A DNA stretch of 64,000 nucleotides, taken from Taenia hydatigena (taxonomy: Eukaryota > Platyhelminthes > Cestoda > Cyclophyllidea > Taeniidae). A program made the translations under genes and the position numbers. The stretch spans positions 5,862,168 to 5,926,167 of the forward strand of contig JADWOT020000004.1 of assembly GCA_036345935.2 (NCBI GenBank). The letters run 5' to 3'. Of the stretch, positions 49,401 to 59,534 are shown one piece after another (position 1 is the first letter of the stretch; each line of letters opens with the position of its first letter). The notes beneath the pieces were generated by a model that saw only the letters and a program-made list of their open reading frames with translations, did not search any database and was not told the origin of the DNA.

Positions 49401-52400
49401 CGTCTATCAAAAATGCTAAGAATGATTTAAAAGGCATTGAATTATGCATGAGACTTTCTACCCAGTCATTTGAATTAACACATTTTAAGACATGAATGTG
49501 GACCTGTCCACAGACTATTAAAAGAGTAAGTAAAAAGAAATACGCTAACTTGGATAAAATAAATTAATTTTAGTCTGTCTGGTGGTTCTTTTTGGAAAGA
49601 AGTCATTTTATTTCTCCTCCACGTGAACTCAAGCGATTGAAGATGCTCCACTGTGTAAAACCTTGACCGTAATGAAATGAGATTCAAGCCTAAACTAAAA
49701 TATTTTCTAAATTCAAACTTTTTGTACGATTGTGAAGATATAATCTCTCACAATATTATTTGTTAATTGAGTGATTTTTTGTTAATGCCATTCTCCAATC
49801 CATGGTAAATGCGGAAAACCTCAGAGGATCTCTCCTTCCGAATTCATCGAAGAAGTTTCCATTCTGATTCTATGAAATCTAAGGAATGAAGTGCATTTCA
49901 TCCGAGAAGGAGAAACATTGTACTGAAGTATGCAGGGCTGGCTGAATGCAGTTGAAATCAGTGGAGTCAGTAGGTTGTACGGAGAGGATCTCACGTGAAA
50001 ATTAATTGTTTGTAAATAAGTTTTGACGCAAATTTTGGCTAAAAACTTCCTGAAAATCCTTTTTTGCTTGAGCCTTTGACTCTGCACAACACTCAAAACT
50101 TCTGTAAAGGTCGAAAGCTGGAAGGTGTTGTGGGTCACTGCGAACAGAAGTGATGGGCTCTCCTCAATCCGCCTAATCATCCTCGATTCCTTAGACACAT
50201 CGAAATGGCTCAGTTGTAAATGTAAGCTAAGTACAGCTGCCATGGGCTTTTAGCACCGAAGTTGGAGGGCGCCACAAGCAGCGCTCAAAAGGTGGGATGG
50301 ACCGAATGATGTCAAACTGGTCGGGTCAATTTAGTCTGTGACTGGGTCTTTGACATCGCGTATTAGTCCTGTTGGCTCACACCTGTGTCCAGGGGGCTAT
50401 GAACGATGCAAATACAAGTTTTACTTCATCAACTGTTTCATAAGTCGAACATTCACAGAAGTGACATCCAGAAACATGACTGCTAGACATGTATGTTAGT
50501 TGATTAGCCTCCCTTACTGCATTATCACTGAGCTAGCACATCTTCCTAACGGCAAAGAAGGACAGAGGTTGACTAGTCCCCGGTATCATTTAATTGACCA
50601 ATTGGCCAATCAAAAACGTCATTTCTTCCTTAGTTTTTTTGCTGCATCCTAAAAGAAAACTCACACAGATTAGACCCACTGACTTCTTGCATTTTTTTGC
50701 ATTTCCACACAGTAGAGAGTTCTTATACACCGCATACTCCCATAAATCTCCCTCTTGGCAAAAAAGGTGGGTCGGAGAGGTGGTGGTGGGGGTGGAGAGA
50801 GGGAGGAGGGGGGACGTGGGGAGCGACTGACGTCTTTTTATGCCTTGGCAATATAAAGTGCCACTGGAAAGGCCTATCAGGTAGGCTTTGCTTTTTTTTG
50901 TGATAGTAAAGTGGGTATAAATTAGGATTTATTAAGAAAACGCAATCAAAATACCGCAACACATACACACACACACGCAATGATGTGGCCATAACGCTGA
51001 CTCCTCACACTTCTAAGGCAAATATCGTTGTCAATTAATCTGCCTACCAAGACTCTTTGCTTTGTTCTAAAAATAACAAATTCTTCTAATAAAAACCTGG
51101 GTACCAAAAGTGCAACAAAAAAAGAATTATTTTTTGTTAGAATTAAAAAGCTCTGTTTTGTTAATCGGAATAGGCGAGTAAAATACTTTGGAGATTAGTG
51201 TACTCAAAAGACACCAAAAAAAACCCGAAGAGTTTTTGCCTTGATTAATCTTTGTTTTTTTGCCCCCTTTTCTTTGCTTTTTGAGGTTTATCACAGTTGG
51301 CATGAGTGTCGAACAGGAAAGCGTCTACTGAAATGTCTCCTCCGAATGAGGCGGGAATGGCGGTGGGGATGGAGGGTAAAGAAGCGGACATGAGGTGTAA
51401 AACATGCCCACGTAACTGTTGTAGACTTGTAAAACCCTTTAATTAAAATCACAAAGAGAGGGATGGGGTAGAAGGAGAGCGAGAGGCAGATGTGGAGGCT
51501 GGCAGGCAGGCAAGCAAGTAGAGAGGGAGAGAGACGAGTCCCAATTTTGCATGCAAATGCTCCTGCTCAAAGAGGACATAAAACTTTACGAGTCATTCAC
51601 CAGTCAGTTAATGGGTGAGGCAAAAAAGAACGCGATGAAGGGAGGTAAGTAAGGCCTGAAAAAGGGCTCAAAAATTATTTTTAAAATGGGTGCAAAATTA
51701 CGAGCTCCTACCGCATGCGCAAGCATTGGAGAGGGCAATAAACCATCTCACGCCTAATCGCCGTTAGGTTAAAAAAGCTCCACAAATTTCAAGGCATTGC
51801 ATTCACCAAAAGGGGAGAAATTGTTTTCCAAAGGCAACTACTATTTTGACTGTGAGGCTTCCTTAAGACCGGAAGAGGTGGATCAAACTTTGTATGGTCT
51901 AGCGGAGGCGCAATTACTCGACTAATCTGATGGAGGGACGATCCGAGGGAAAGCACTTAAGAGAACAATCAAATTGTAATCAAGGCACAATCCTTAGGCA
52001 CATTATATGAAAAAGGAAGGTGTAGGATCGATGTAGAGATTAGAACAATGGTGGCGGAGGATTTTCGGTGCGTCCGACTACATTGATTGAAGCGCGGCTT
52101 CAATAAGGTCGCCTCTCACCTTCCAGGATTGTGATTAAAATGTGCTGTCTTTTGTCTGTTTTGCTCCGCGAAAAAAAGTCAGTGTAACAACTTATTTTCG
52201 GAAAAAATTAGTTTTTTCTGGTAAAAATTAGGTTGCTTTGAGCAGGCTTTTAAAAGTTCCACAAATTACTTTTGCGATAAAAAATGCAGTTTATTTAGGC
52301 TATAAAAGTACTTTTAAGCAAAACACAAGTCAATTTTTTTGAGAACATTTAAATTCGCATTTTTCTTAATTACCTTATTATTTTTTACTTTATTTCAGCT

Positions 52401-55400
52401 ACTCTCTGTCCTTTTAAAAATTATTCAAAACTACTTTAATAATTTGTTTTAAAAAACAAAACGTTAATTTTTTCAAATAAAGAAAACAAAACGACTGCAC
52501 TTTTCAACTTTTGATGGCTATGAACAACTGATGTCACACATGCCAAAAAAATGATCCCTCACCATTGGTTTTTCAGCATTTTAATCAAATGTTCTTTAAA
52601 AAATTTATTTTAACAAATTTAAGCGTTGCTACTTTAGCCTGCCCCCTCGTAGCACCCTAACAACGGACCAATCACAGCTTGAGATGGCGGGTCATCACCA
52701 GGGCACTTTGAATGCCCGCTTACAAGTTCGGCGATTTAAACAAGCAGAATTTTGCTCTATCAGGATTTTTGAGTTGATTACCCGATTGAGAGGTCATGAG
52801 ACTTTTATTAATTTCCTCTTTATGACGATTTCTGACTTATTGTGCAATCACATCCTTTCTACTTCATGCAGAAAAGACAAGCATGCTTTCGGTTTTTAAA
52901 ACCAATGTTTCCTATTCACGATATTTTGGCATCCATTTACGGTGCCTCACTTGCTAGTGTCCTGGATGCTTGATTATTTAGGTGAGAGGAAAGAGAAGGT
53001 GCTCAACTAAGTACAGAATGTTTTCAAAATAATTTGGTTCGTGAAACAATCGCTAATACCACTCAGATACAAGCCCCTCACCAATCGCATCGTCACCAGT
53101 CATCTTGTCTCTGATAACCAAAAACAACTTAGTCCGCTCCCTCCCACTACCGTATCTGCCTCACTTATATTTCAGAATTATGTGTCATTGCGTAATGTCA
53201 AGGCAGTGTGATAATCATCATAGCTAGAATTAAGAGAAACATAGATGATAAGTGTGAACTGCATCCTCTTTCCCCTTTAACTCCCTAATCCTGTCACAGA
53301 CAAGATTAGCCCTGTGTTGCCCTGCAAGAACGGGACCTGTCGAGCGGGGCTTCAGCAGTTGAAAAAATTTATAATGAGGAGTTGCATCACCTCCTCCGTC
53401 AAGCGCAGTCTTGAGGCCATGATTTGGCGCGTAACTCGGCTAGTTGAGATGGAGTGTTTGAGTGGAGGGGCGCAGATAACCAATGATGCGTCTAATTCAT
53501 TCGCTCTCCCACTCGGTCGTTCGCCTACTGCATGTTGTGGTGGTGGTGGTGGGGGAGTACAAAGCCTGCGTCTTATCTAACATCAGCAAGCAAGCCATCT
53601 AAAAGCCGCGAAATGTTTTGTATAACTTGTGCGAAAGATGTGAAAACCGACGAAACGAGGAGCTTTACAGCCTTAATTGTCTGATCGCTCTTGTTAATGC
53701 ACGGCACGCGGAATCCACTGGCTCAGTTTCCACGACATTCCCAAGCTGTATGGCAGAAAAGAAATTATCGCATTACTTTCTATGCTTTATGCGCATCAAT
53801 CGACAGAATCAAACGCCATTTTATGACAAATAAAACACACTACACTTATCTTGGGTTGGTTCAATTCACGGAGGAGGTTAGTTAAGTCTTTCCGAAAAGG
53901 TGCTGCAGAACTCACATCCTTCAATCGCTGTACATCACATTGTAGACAAGTTCAAAACGTTTCTATTAACACCGACCAAGAGATTAAAACAACGAAAAAT
54001 TGATGTTGAGGATGCAGAGAAGCACTTGCATGGGTTCTACTGGTCTCTACAACTTGCGGGAGGTCATGAAGTGGGCTGTACCCGAAGTATTCACCAACAG
54101 TTGTAATGAAGCAAAGTCGGTTTTAAAAAGGCCCCTCGAAGCAAGATTAGGAAGCTCATGAAGCCTACAGAAGCGTAACATGCCCTCAGCTTGGGTTCAT
54201 TCAGGTGCGTGATAAATGGGGCTTTCTTTTGCCTTGGGCGACTTTATTGACTTCACAAACCCTAGCCTAGCCTTGGTTAAAACCTTAGCTTGGACGTGAC
54301 CGCACTCAACTGACGGAGAGATTGAATGAATAATGTCATTTATGCTACTTTTTAGGGAAGAGTTTAAAGCCTCTTCCTTCATAGAGGATGCAGCTAGTTC
54401 TTTCAAGAATTATTGTCAATAATTCCTCTTTTTAAATTTTTTTGGTAAAGCTCTAAAAAAGGCAAAGAGTGAATTCATAGGAATGAAATCATTTGGATTA
54501 TGTGCCCAATTAACTTCTAGACTTCGAGCGTCACATATATGTGACGTGCATTAGACAGTACTTAGCACTAATAATTTACTTTTTTCTTTTAACTCACTTA
54601 TTGTAAATAGGTTATAAAATGCCAGATTATAGCGTATAAAACTAAAACTATTTCCAATTACACTTATTTAATGCGTCGGCTGTTCCGAAAAACACGTGCG
54701 AAGTGCGTACATAATTATTTCGTGATAATATTTTAATTACTTGTCCTTTTTCCCTCACTTCGATACAAAATTGCCACAAAAGCTTATGCTATAACAAATA
54801 AAGTGAAATCAATTTAGAAATATGCCTAAGCAATGCATCCGCCATCAGTGTCACTTATATGTGACGTGCGTGCCATATCATCAAGTGGCTACAGATGTGC
54901 ACGCAAAATTGTGTCACAAATATGCCGACTCAAATCAAAACGGCAAAAGAAGACGTTAAGCATTCTTGCTTTGATAACGGTCCTCTTTTTATTTTATTTG
55001 CCATCCTACCATTATGTGAGCAAAAAAGTCCGTGTTGTGGCGAATTTTTTCTCCCCAACATTCTAGAAGCGAGTAACTCTGCAAATAAATATCATTACTA
55101 ACCTATGATGCATCTTTCTGCAGCAAGCATTAGTGAAATAGAGAAACCTCAAAGAACTTTAGTTGGAGGAGGACTTCACTATGGATTTTAGGACACACTC
55201 TGATCTCAAAAGCGTGAAGTTTGCAGACGCTTACTTATCTCTGTAATAGTGCAGTCCCGTGAAAAGTGTTGGTTAGTCTCTTGGAAGTGCTTGGTTCTGT
55301 TGACGGTCATTCACCCTCCATGCACATCCATTCAAAGCCAAATGACATCACGATCAGATGCTTGACAGGGCCCCAACGCGGCTGCGAACTTTATACGTTT

Positions 55401-58400
55401 TCATTCCCTCCTTACTCAAGGATTTACCTTCTCCAATTTAAACCAAAAACATTCTGCCTTTTCGTAAAAATTTTCATGCATTACAGAAAACGCAAAAAAA
55501 GTTGGCATTGGGCGTATTCAACGATTACTTGTTCGACCTTTTTCTTGCTTCTCGTGGTCAAATTAAGACTTCAAAGCCCTCCTTTTTGCGTTATTAAAAA
55601 GAGATGTAGTTCTATACAAAGCAAAAGAAGTGATATTTGTCCCCTCTCTTAAAAAAAAATAAAGTACATTTCGCTTTTTGCGCTTCTGATAGGATCTGCG
55701 CCCCCTTTTGGTGGCGCGGACGACTTAATGCGATTTGCTCATCAAACTTTTTAGCATTTTTATGACCCATTTGGTGTGCTCCAACCTCAGTTAGGTCAAT
55801 AAAACCTTTGCTTTTATTTGCTCTCTCTTGAAAGCTATTTTAATTTCGCCAGTTGCGCAGTTGCCATTAGAAGTACAATTGTGCTTTTGACCATCCACGC
55901 CTCTCTCTCACTCCATCTCCCACCTCCGCCAAATCACCCCACACACGTGTCGAGACTCTGCTGGGGCGGGAGCTAAAACTGTCAACTGATTGCCTAAAAG
56001 TTTTTGAACAGCCTAAAATCCAGTTTTTATCTCACAATAGGCTTACCGGAGCCAGAATTGGATGAGGTGGAGAGTGAGTCGAGCCCACTAAGTACGTTCG
56101 CATGAGGCACGAGCTATGCATTGTTCTTTCTCCCTCTCCCTCCTCCCCTCACGTTAAACGTGAATGGCATGACTGCACGCGTATTCGATGTGACAGACAT
56201 TGGCTTGGTCAAATGACACGTCTGTTTTCCACCTCCTCATTCCTTCAAACTGGAAGGTGGGTTTGGCACCACCGAGACTAAACTGTTCAATGGTGGCGTT
56301 CCCCTCTCGGTTAGTCAAAACCCGCTTTTTAAAGATCCACTTGGCTATTTGATGTTGGATGTGCCTAGCCGACTCCTTAAAAGCAAAACTGCGATATTTC
56401 AAGTTCATTCTTATCTTTAATTAAAACACTTGCGAAAAATATTTTGCCGAAACGCATACTACTCATTTTTGTTCTTAAGTACATTGAAGGTCACCAAGAG
56501 CAAAACTGTTACTTTGACAAAGAAGGGCATGAAAAAGGACTTTCTTGGAAAATTGCATTGTTGACCTCTTTAAGGACAAACGATTCGAGTTTCCTTGTCC
56601 TTGTTTAAATGAGCCATTCAAATCCGTAACAGTGAATTGTGCGGTGCTAGGAAAATAACTTTCCCCTCAATGCATAAAAAACTGTTTTTCTGTTAAAAGA
56701 AAAATCCATAAATAAAACTTTAGGATGCAGGAATAATCTTCCTTGCAGCGGGGAGTCGAGAGTCTCCATTGGTAAAAATATCTCGTCTAGTGTCACACAT
56801 AGGTGACGTATACAATTTTCCAATCCAAGCTCAGCATTAGAGTTACTTCAAATGCGTTCATTGTTAATTCTAGCAACCCAGTTGTATGAAATTGTGGATT
56901 AAGGAATTTGCCACACACCGACTGTCGAGAATCCCTTCAGGCAGAACCATTTTTTAGAAATAAAAAGTCCTCAAAACTCTATGGTCATTTTCTGGGCTTG
57001 CGTCTTTTGTGTTAAAAAAGCGGCTAAATTTTGGCTTCAAATGCACCTTTAAATGGCGATTAGTCAAACGACAACAGAACTTTGGCTTTATTTGTTTACA
57101 AGACCTAAAAGGAGAAACCCAAATCGGGAGATGCGGCCCTTGTACGGACTTAATTAAAGAGCCGAGGGTCAAATGCTACTTAATTAATACCCTCATTGAA
57201 TCGCAAGAGCAACTGCTCTTTTGTGAGGACTTCTATTTAAGACCTTTTATTTTCGGAAAACTTATAAATGTGGTTGGCTTTATACCGCACCACAAAATAA
57301 GGATTTTCGAAAAAATATTCAAAGAGCTATACGTCCTAGCCCTGATTTCCATGTGTGCTCCTTTGAAAGCGCCAGTGCGCATGCCGTGACCCGGTCTACT
57401 GCCTTGACACTCTAAAATCGAGGGGGCGAGCGACAGTATTATTAACACATGAGCGAAGGCAATAATGTAGGCTATTCGGCAATGTTTATTGTGAGAACGA
57501 GGCACTAAATAGATGACACTGGGGCAGTAAAACACCCGGACACATTGGGACATGCAATAGGTGCAATGGTAGCAGAGGCTGTAGGCCGATGGCCAGTATA
57601 CTAGCACCGACCGTCCCACTTGTGGTAATTCCCAGCTGACAGCAGCCTGCCATCGTAAAGAAGTCTTTTAGAAACAATACAAAAATGGAACTTTAACACT
57701 CATGAAGAAGGCTCTCAAGTGTTGTTCACATGCTGAAGAAGGAGGTTATCTCAAGGAATAGTTGCGTTTTGCACTGTCTAAAATATTACAATTATTTATT
57801 GGGCAAAAACTATGCCATCTAACCCATATTACGATAAGAAGCATTTGTTTTCACTATGTTTTCTACAAAACTTCAAAGATGCAAGCTAAAATGCAATAAA
57901 AGGCCTGGCTCCACCTGAATGTGCCACAGTCCTTTAGCCATTTCGAGTAAACAGTTAACCACGTCTTAGGAGCAGTAGAAATCGGTTGCTGCAACAGCAG
58001 AATGAGGTAGAGCCAGAATTTTAATTCATTAAAGTGTTGTGTGTGCGAGAAGTGAATAGAGACAGAAAATGCGAAAGTAAAGCCGTTATTCATTCCTTAC
58101 GACACCACCTTCGATGCTTTCCCCCTCCCTTCGCTTTACTGTAATCTGTAATCATGTGCAGAAACTTCATTTGAGGACAGCTATAAATGAGGAGTAAAAT
58201 ATCGGTTTTGAGGAATAAAGAAGCAATAATTTTGTGAACTTACTCGAACGTAGCCTAACTCATTCGGCCTTCAAAAATCAAGAGTTCAAAGAAAAAGAGA
58301 ACTAGTAGACGTTTGCTCTAGATTATAGAGAGTCCTCTTTGTATTGTTCAAGTTGTCACATTTTGGACTACAGTTGGACGTTTTTCAATTTTCAAACATT

Positions 58401-59534
58401 ATCAGTTCCTTATTTCATTAACACTAAAAAAATTACAGTATTTAAAAATTTTTATGATAGCCCAAAATTGATTTGTGTAAAATTGCATCCTTTTTAAAGA
58501 TTAGCTTTTATTTGCTGGGTCGATTGTTTTCTTTTATCTTTTAATATTTCCAAGGCCGTTCGGCCACATTAAAGAGTAATGGAGCTGAATCTGAATCAGA
58601 AGCTGGGTCTTACAAGATCTTGTCATCCCTTGCCTTGGACGAAATTCATACACTATTGCGAATTTCTACGGTTTCCCAACTTTACACACCGTGATTATTA
58701 CTAAATTTTTGGAAAGTACTCTCCCAAGGTCCTAAAAGCCCTTTAAGGGTTACTTTTCCATACAGATTTTGCTCCTTGAACGTGCGCTTGTAGCAATAAC
58801 TCCACTTTTAAGATTATGTAGAGCATCGAATATGTAGCTGAGTACGCACTATCGCACTCACTCTGAGGTTTTCTGCGCTAGCAGATGTTTGTGAGTTCAA
58901 GGTTTATGCCTACCTTAATCACCACACGTTATTGCATGCACACACTATCACCTCCGTTGCCTTCTATTTTGAGTCACAGTTTCTAGAGTGAATCTTAGCT
59001 AATGAAAGCAATCGTGGGACACACTTGTTACCCACACTTGTAGTGAATTTACTATAAACAGATCAACTTAGAATCCTCACTACATCTTGAATATTGCTAG
59101 TGCCCAAGCATGGAATTTTTACCATCTTAGATGAAAAAACCGCGAGAAGTTCACTTGCCTTTCCTTGAAATTAAAATTACATCTTATTACCACAATTTGG
59201 GTGATAATCTCAACTGCTCTTAACTGTTAGATTAAGCAGTTCAGTTCTGAGTTGCCTTCACATCCCCTAATCGTATTACAAGAAAATAGGAAAAAAACGT
59301 CTTTTCGTTTTAGCTCCACCGCCTCTCGTGGCCTTTGCAACTGCAACAACAGCAACCAATCCCGAAGTCGTGAATCAAAAGTCCTCCAAATTTCGTCGTT
59401 ACCTCCACCTTGCAGAGTCGGCAAGCCGATGGCGAAAAATATCCTCTTCATCCTTGTCTTCAATCTCGATTATTTCCTCCTTACCCCTCTTTACCCTATG
59501 CAATTGTCTTCTACATCTACTCAATGTTACATAG
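37346..59534 (+). CDS. Dpr/DIP-like two-Ig-domain cell-surface protein, probably GPI-anchored
   Basis: Gene-level entry. Supported exons: 37346-37490, 38892-39004, 39613-39859, 40235-40303, 43927-44277, 59314-59534. These total 1,146 nt (381 aa plus stop) with all phases matching. A possible extra exon at 53300-53515 would make 453 aa and keeps phase. Order: signal peptide (MMTPWISLIMALILGSLRVC), Ig1, a Cys-bearing linker, Ig2, a serine/basic stalk, and a hydrophobic C-terminal tail typical of a GPI signal. Ig1 has the NC, then VIWERTDLIYPLAVGTHIF, then DPRITV and YRC pattern that is characteristic of insect Dpr, where (V/K)xWIRxxDLxxLxVGxxT...D(P/Q/E)RF is the hallmark. Ig2 begins VTILGPQL...LELICRA, like the Dpr ILGGPDLY...INLTC. 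Dpr proteins bind DIPs to specify synapses. Flatworm partner and role are inference. Lachesin/neurotrimin-type proteins are the main alternative. Confidence 0.75.
37491..38891 (+). other. intron 1 of the Dpr-like gene
   Basis: 1.4 kb. The GC-rich patch at 37690-37790 carries a 64-codon frame without splice support in the right phase. Otherwise AT-rich and featureless. Confidence 0.45.
38892..39004 (+). CDS. Dpr-like gene, exon 2 (start of Ig1)
   Basis: 113 nt, phase 1 to 0. Acceptor TACTTTTTCAG, donor CAT|GTAAGT. It reads VPKVYFDNATPLKINCTYP: strands A and B of Ig1 with the first disulfide cysteine and two NxT glycosylation sequons (NAT, NCT). Confidence 0.75.
39613..39859 (+). CDS. Dpr-like gene, exon 3 (Ig1 core)
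   Basis: 247 nt, phase 0 to 1, donor TACG|GTGAGG. It reads VIWERTDLIYPLAVGTHIFA, PDPRITVRYPHE, then LSQITIVNATKGDAKRYRC, with the C-strand Trp, the Dpr-type VG.H.F..DPR turn, and the F-strand D-x-x-x-Y-x-C with the second cysteine. A Cys-rich insert (SNCANRTCDEE) follows, longer than in insect Dpr. Confidence 0.83.
40235..40303 (+). CDS. Dpr-like gene, exon 4 (G strand and inter-Ig linker)
   Basis: 69 nt, phase 1 to 1. Acceptor CTTCCTCTTTTTAG, donor TCAG|GTGCGT. It reads KKPCAAMQVMDSGVSTLNVE AS; the STLNVEA end is the G strand that leads into Ig2, matching YIHLNVVEP in Dpr. Confidence 0.7.
40304..43926 (+). other. intron 4 of the Dpr-like gene
   Basis: 3.6 kb. A cluster of three inverted CCAAT (ATTGG) motifs lies at 42768-42822. 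A CA-rich patch occurs near 41862-41880. No supported exon. Confidence 0.45.
43927..44277 (+). CDS. Dpr-like gene, exon 5 (Ig2)
   Basis: 351 nt, phase 1 to 1. Acceptor TTCTTTAAACAG, donor ATTG|GTAAGT. The whole second Ig domain is in one exon: GPQLAFYGMPLELICRANFS with Cys, ISLEWYHNGVRRR with Trp, VDSNLLESRLLITWV (E strand), and EKEAGRWNCVE with the closing Cys. A Dpr-like GG.....SR motif comes before the E strand. Confidence 0.85.
46079..46282 (+). repeat. dispersed ~205-bp repeat, copy B
   Basis: Matches copy A (8422-8626) from TATAGCGTCCC through the GGAGGCCAG and GGGCAATA cores to the TATTGGTTGTGCC end, with a similar total length. Divergence of roughly a quarter to a third of sites suggests old copies. 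Confidence 0.6.
48336..48377 (+). CDS. possible 42-nt microexon in the Dpr-like gene
   Basis: Between ATCTCTTATTTAG and GGAA|GTCTTG a phase 1-to-1 stretch encodes YECEVTAINSTTG, which looks like the F-G strands of an Ig domain and carries an NST sequon. It would insert after Ig2 without a frame change. The donor is weak and the piece is short, so chance is a real alternative. Confidence 0.2.
50598..50610. promoter_or_regulatory. overlapping CCAAT/ATTGG/CCAAT cluster
   Basis: TTGACCAATTGGCCAATCAA holds three NF-Y-type pentamers in 13 bp around a TTGGCCAA palindrome. It lies inside the long intron. Whether it marks an internal promoter is unknown. Confidence 0.25.
50766..50821 (+). other. G-rich tract, possible G-quadruplex
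   Basis: About 56 bases of almost pure G/A/T with at least four runs of three or more G (GGTGGGTCGG, GGTGGTGGTGGGGG, GGGAGGAGGGGGG, GTGGGG) on the transcribed-sense strand of the Dpr-like gene. It could fold as DNA or intronic RNA G4. Confidence 0.45.
53300..53515 (+). CDS. possible additional exon of the Dpr-like gene
   Basis: Acceptor CCCTAATCCTGTCACAG is good. The 216-nt stretch is open in phase 1 and can leave in phase 1 at CTCG|GTCGTT (weak donor), so it fits between exons 5 and 6. It reads ISPVLPCKNGTCRAGLQQLK, then FIMRSCITSSVKRSLEAMIW, then RVTRLVEMECLSGGAQ: amphipathic helices with four cysteines. Joined to the last exon it gives FALPLAPPPLVAF. No such domain follows Ig2 in insect Dpr, so it is either a lineage-specific stalk or not an exon. 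Confidence 0.4.
54529..54546. repeat. 18-bp perfect palindrome, GTCAC-N6-GTGAC copy 1
   Basis: CGTCACATATATGTGACG equals its own reverse complement. Two related sites lie within 2.3 kb. Confidence 0.6.
54850..54867. repeat. GTCAC-N6-GTGACGT copy 2
   Basis: GTCACTTATATGTGACGTG: same half-sites and spacing as copy 1, with one spacer base changed, and the same GTG on the right. Confidence 0.55.
56792..56809. repeat. GTCAC-N6-GTGACGT copy 3
   Basis: GTCACACATAGGTGACGTA: half-sites and spacing kept while the spacer differs, which points to a dyad binding site more than to a recent copy of a longer repeat. Confidence 0.5.
59314..59534 (+). CDS. Dpr-like gene, last exon (stalk and GPI-type tail)
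   Basis: Acceptor CGTCTTTTCGTTTTAG. 221 nt, phase 1 in, TAG at 59532-59534. It encodes PPPLVAFATATTATNPEVVN, a basic stretch (KFRRYLHLAESASRWRK), a small-residue run (ISSSSLSS) and a terminal hydrophobic segment IIS SLPLFTLCNCLLHLL ending NVT. Small residues followed by a hydrophobic end with no cytosolic tail is the form of a GPI-attachment signal, as in insect Dpr. A short single-pass anchor is the alternative. Confidence 0.62.

Larger units (their letters stand above)
44278..53299 (+). other. long intron region of the Dpr-like gene
   Basis: 9 kb, or part of a 15-kb intron if the 53300 exon is not used. It contains repeat copy B (46079-46282), a tiny candidate exon at 48336-48377, a CCAAT/ATTGG cluster at 50598-50610, a G-rich tract at 50766-50821 and purine-rich DNA at 51450-51540. 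Minus-strand frames up to 140 codons (49821-50243) are not recognisable. Confidence 0.45.
53516..59313 (+). other. last intron of the Dpr-like gene
   Basis: 5.8 kb. It contains three copies of the GTCAC-N6-GTGACGT palindrome (54529-54546, 54850-54865, 56792-56807). Open frames of 126-128 codons at 55266 (+), 57009 (+) and 57233 (-) have no family features. Confidence 0.45.

Noticed and set aside
49821..50243. 140-codon minus-strand frame starting with ATG
   Set aside because: Length is near the chance limit, there is no recognisable family or helix/domain pattern, and no promoter evidence beyond a distant CCAAT cluster.
55266..55652. 128-codon + strand frame in the last intron of the Dpr-like gene
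   Set aside because: No acceptor/donor pair in phase 1-to-1 and no recognisable motif.
57009..57619. Overlapping 126- and 128-codon frames on opposite strands
   Set aside because: They overlap each other, so at most one could be real; neither shows family features or splice phases fitting the host gene.
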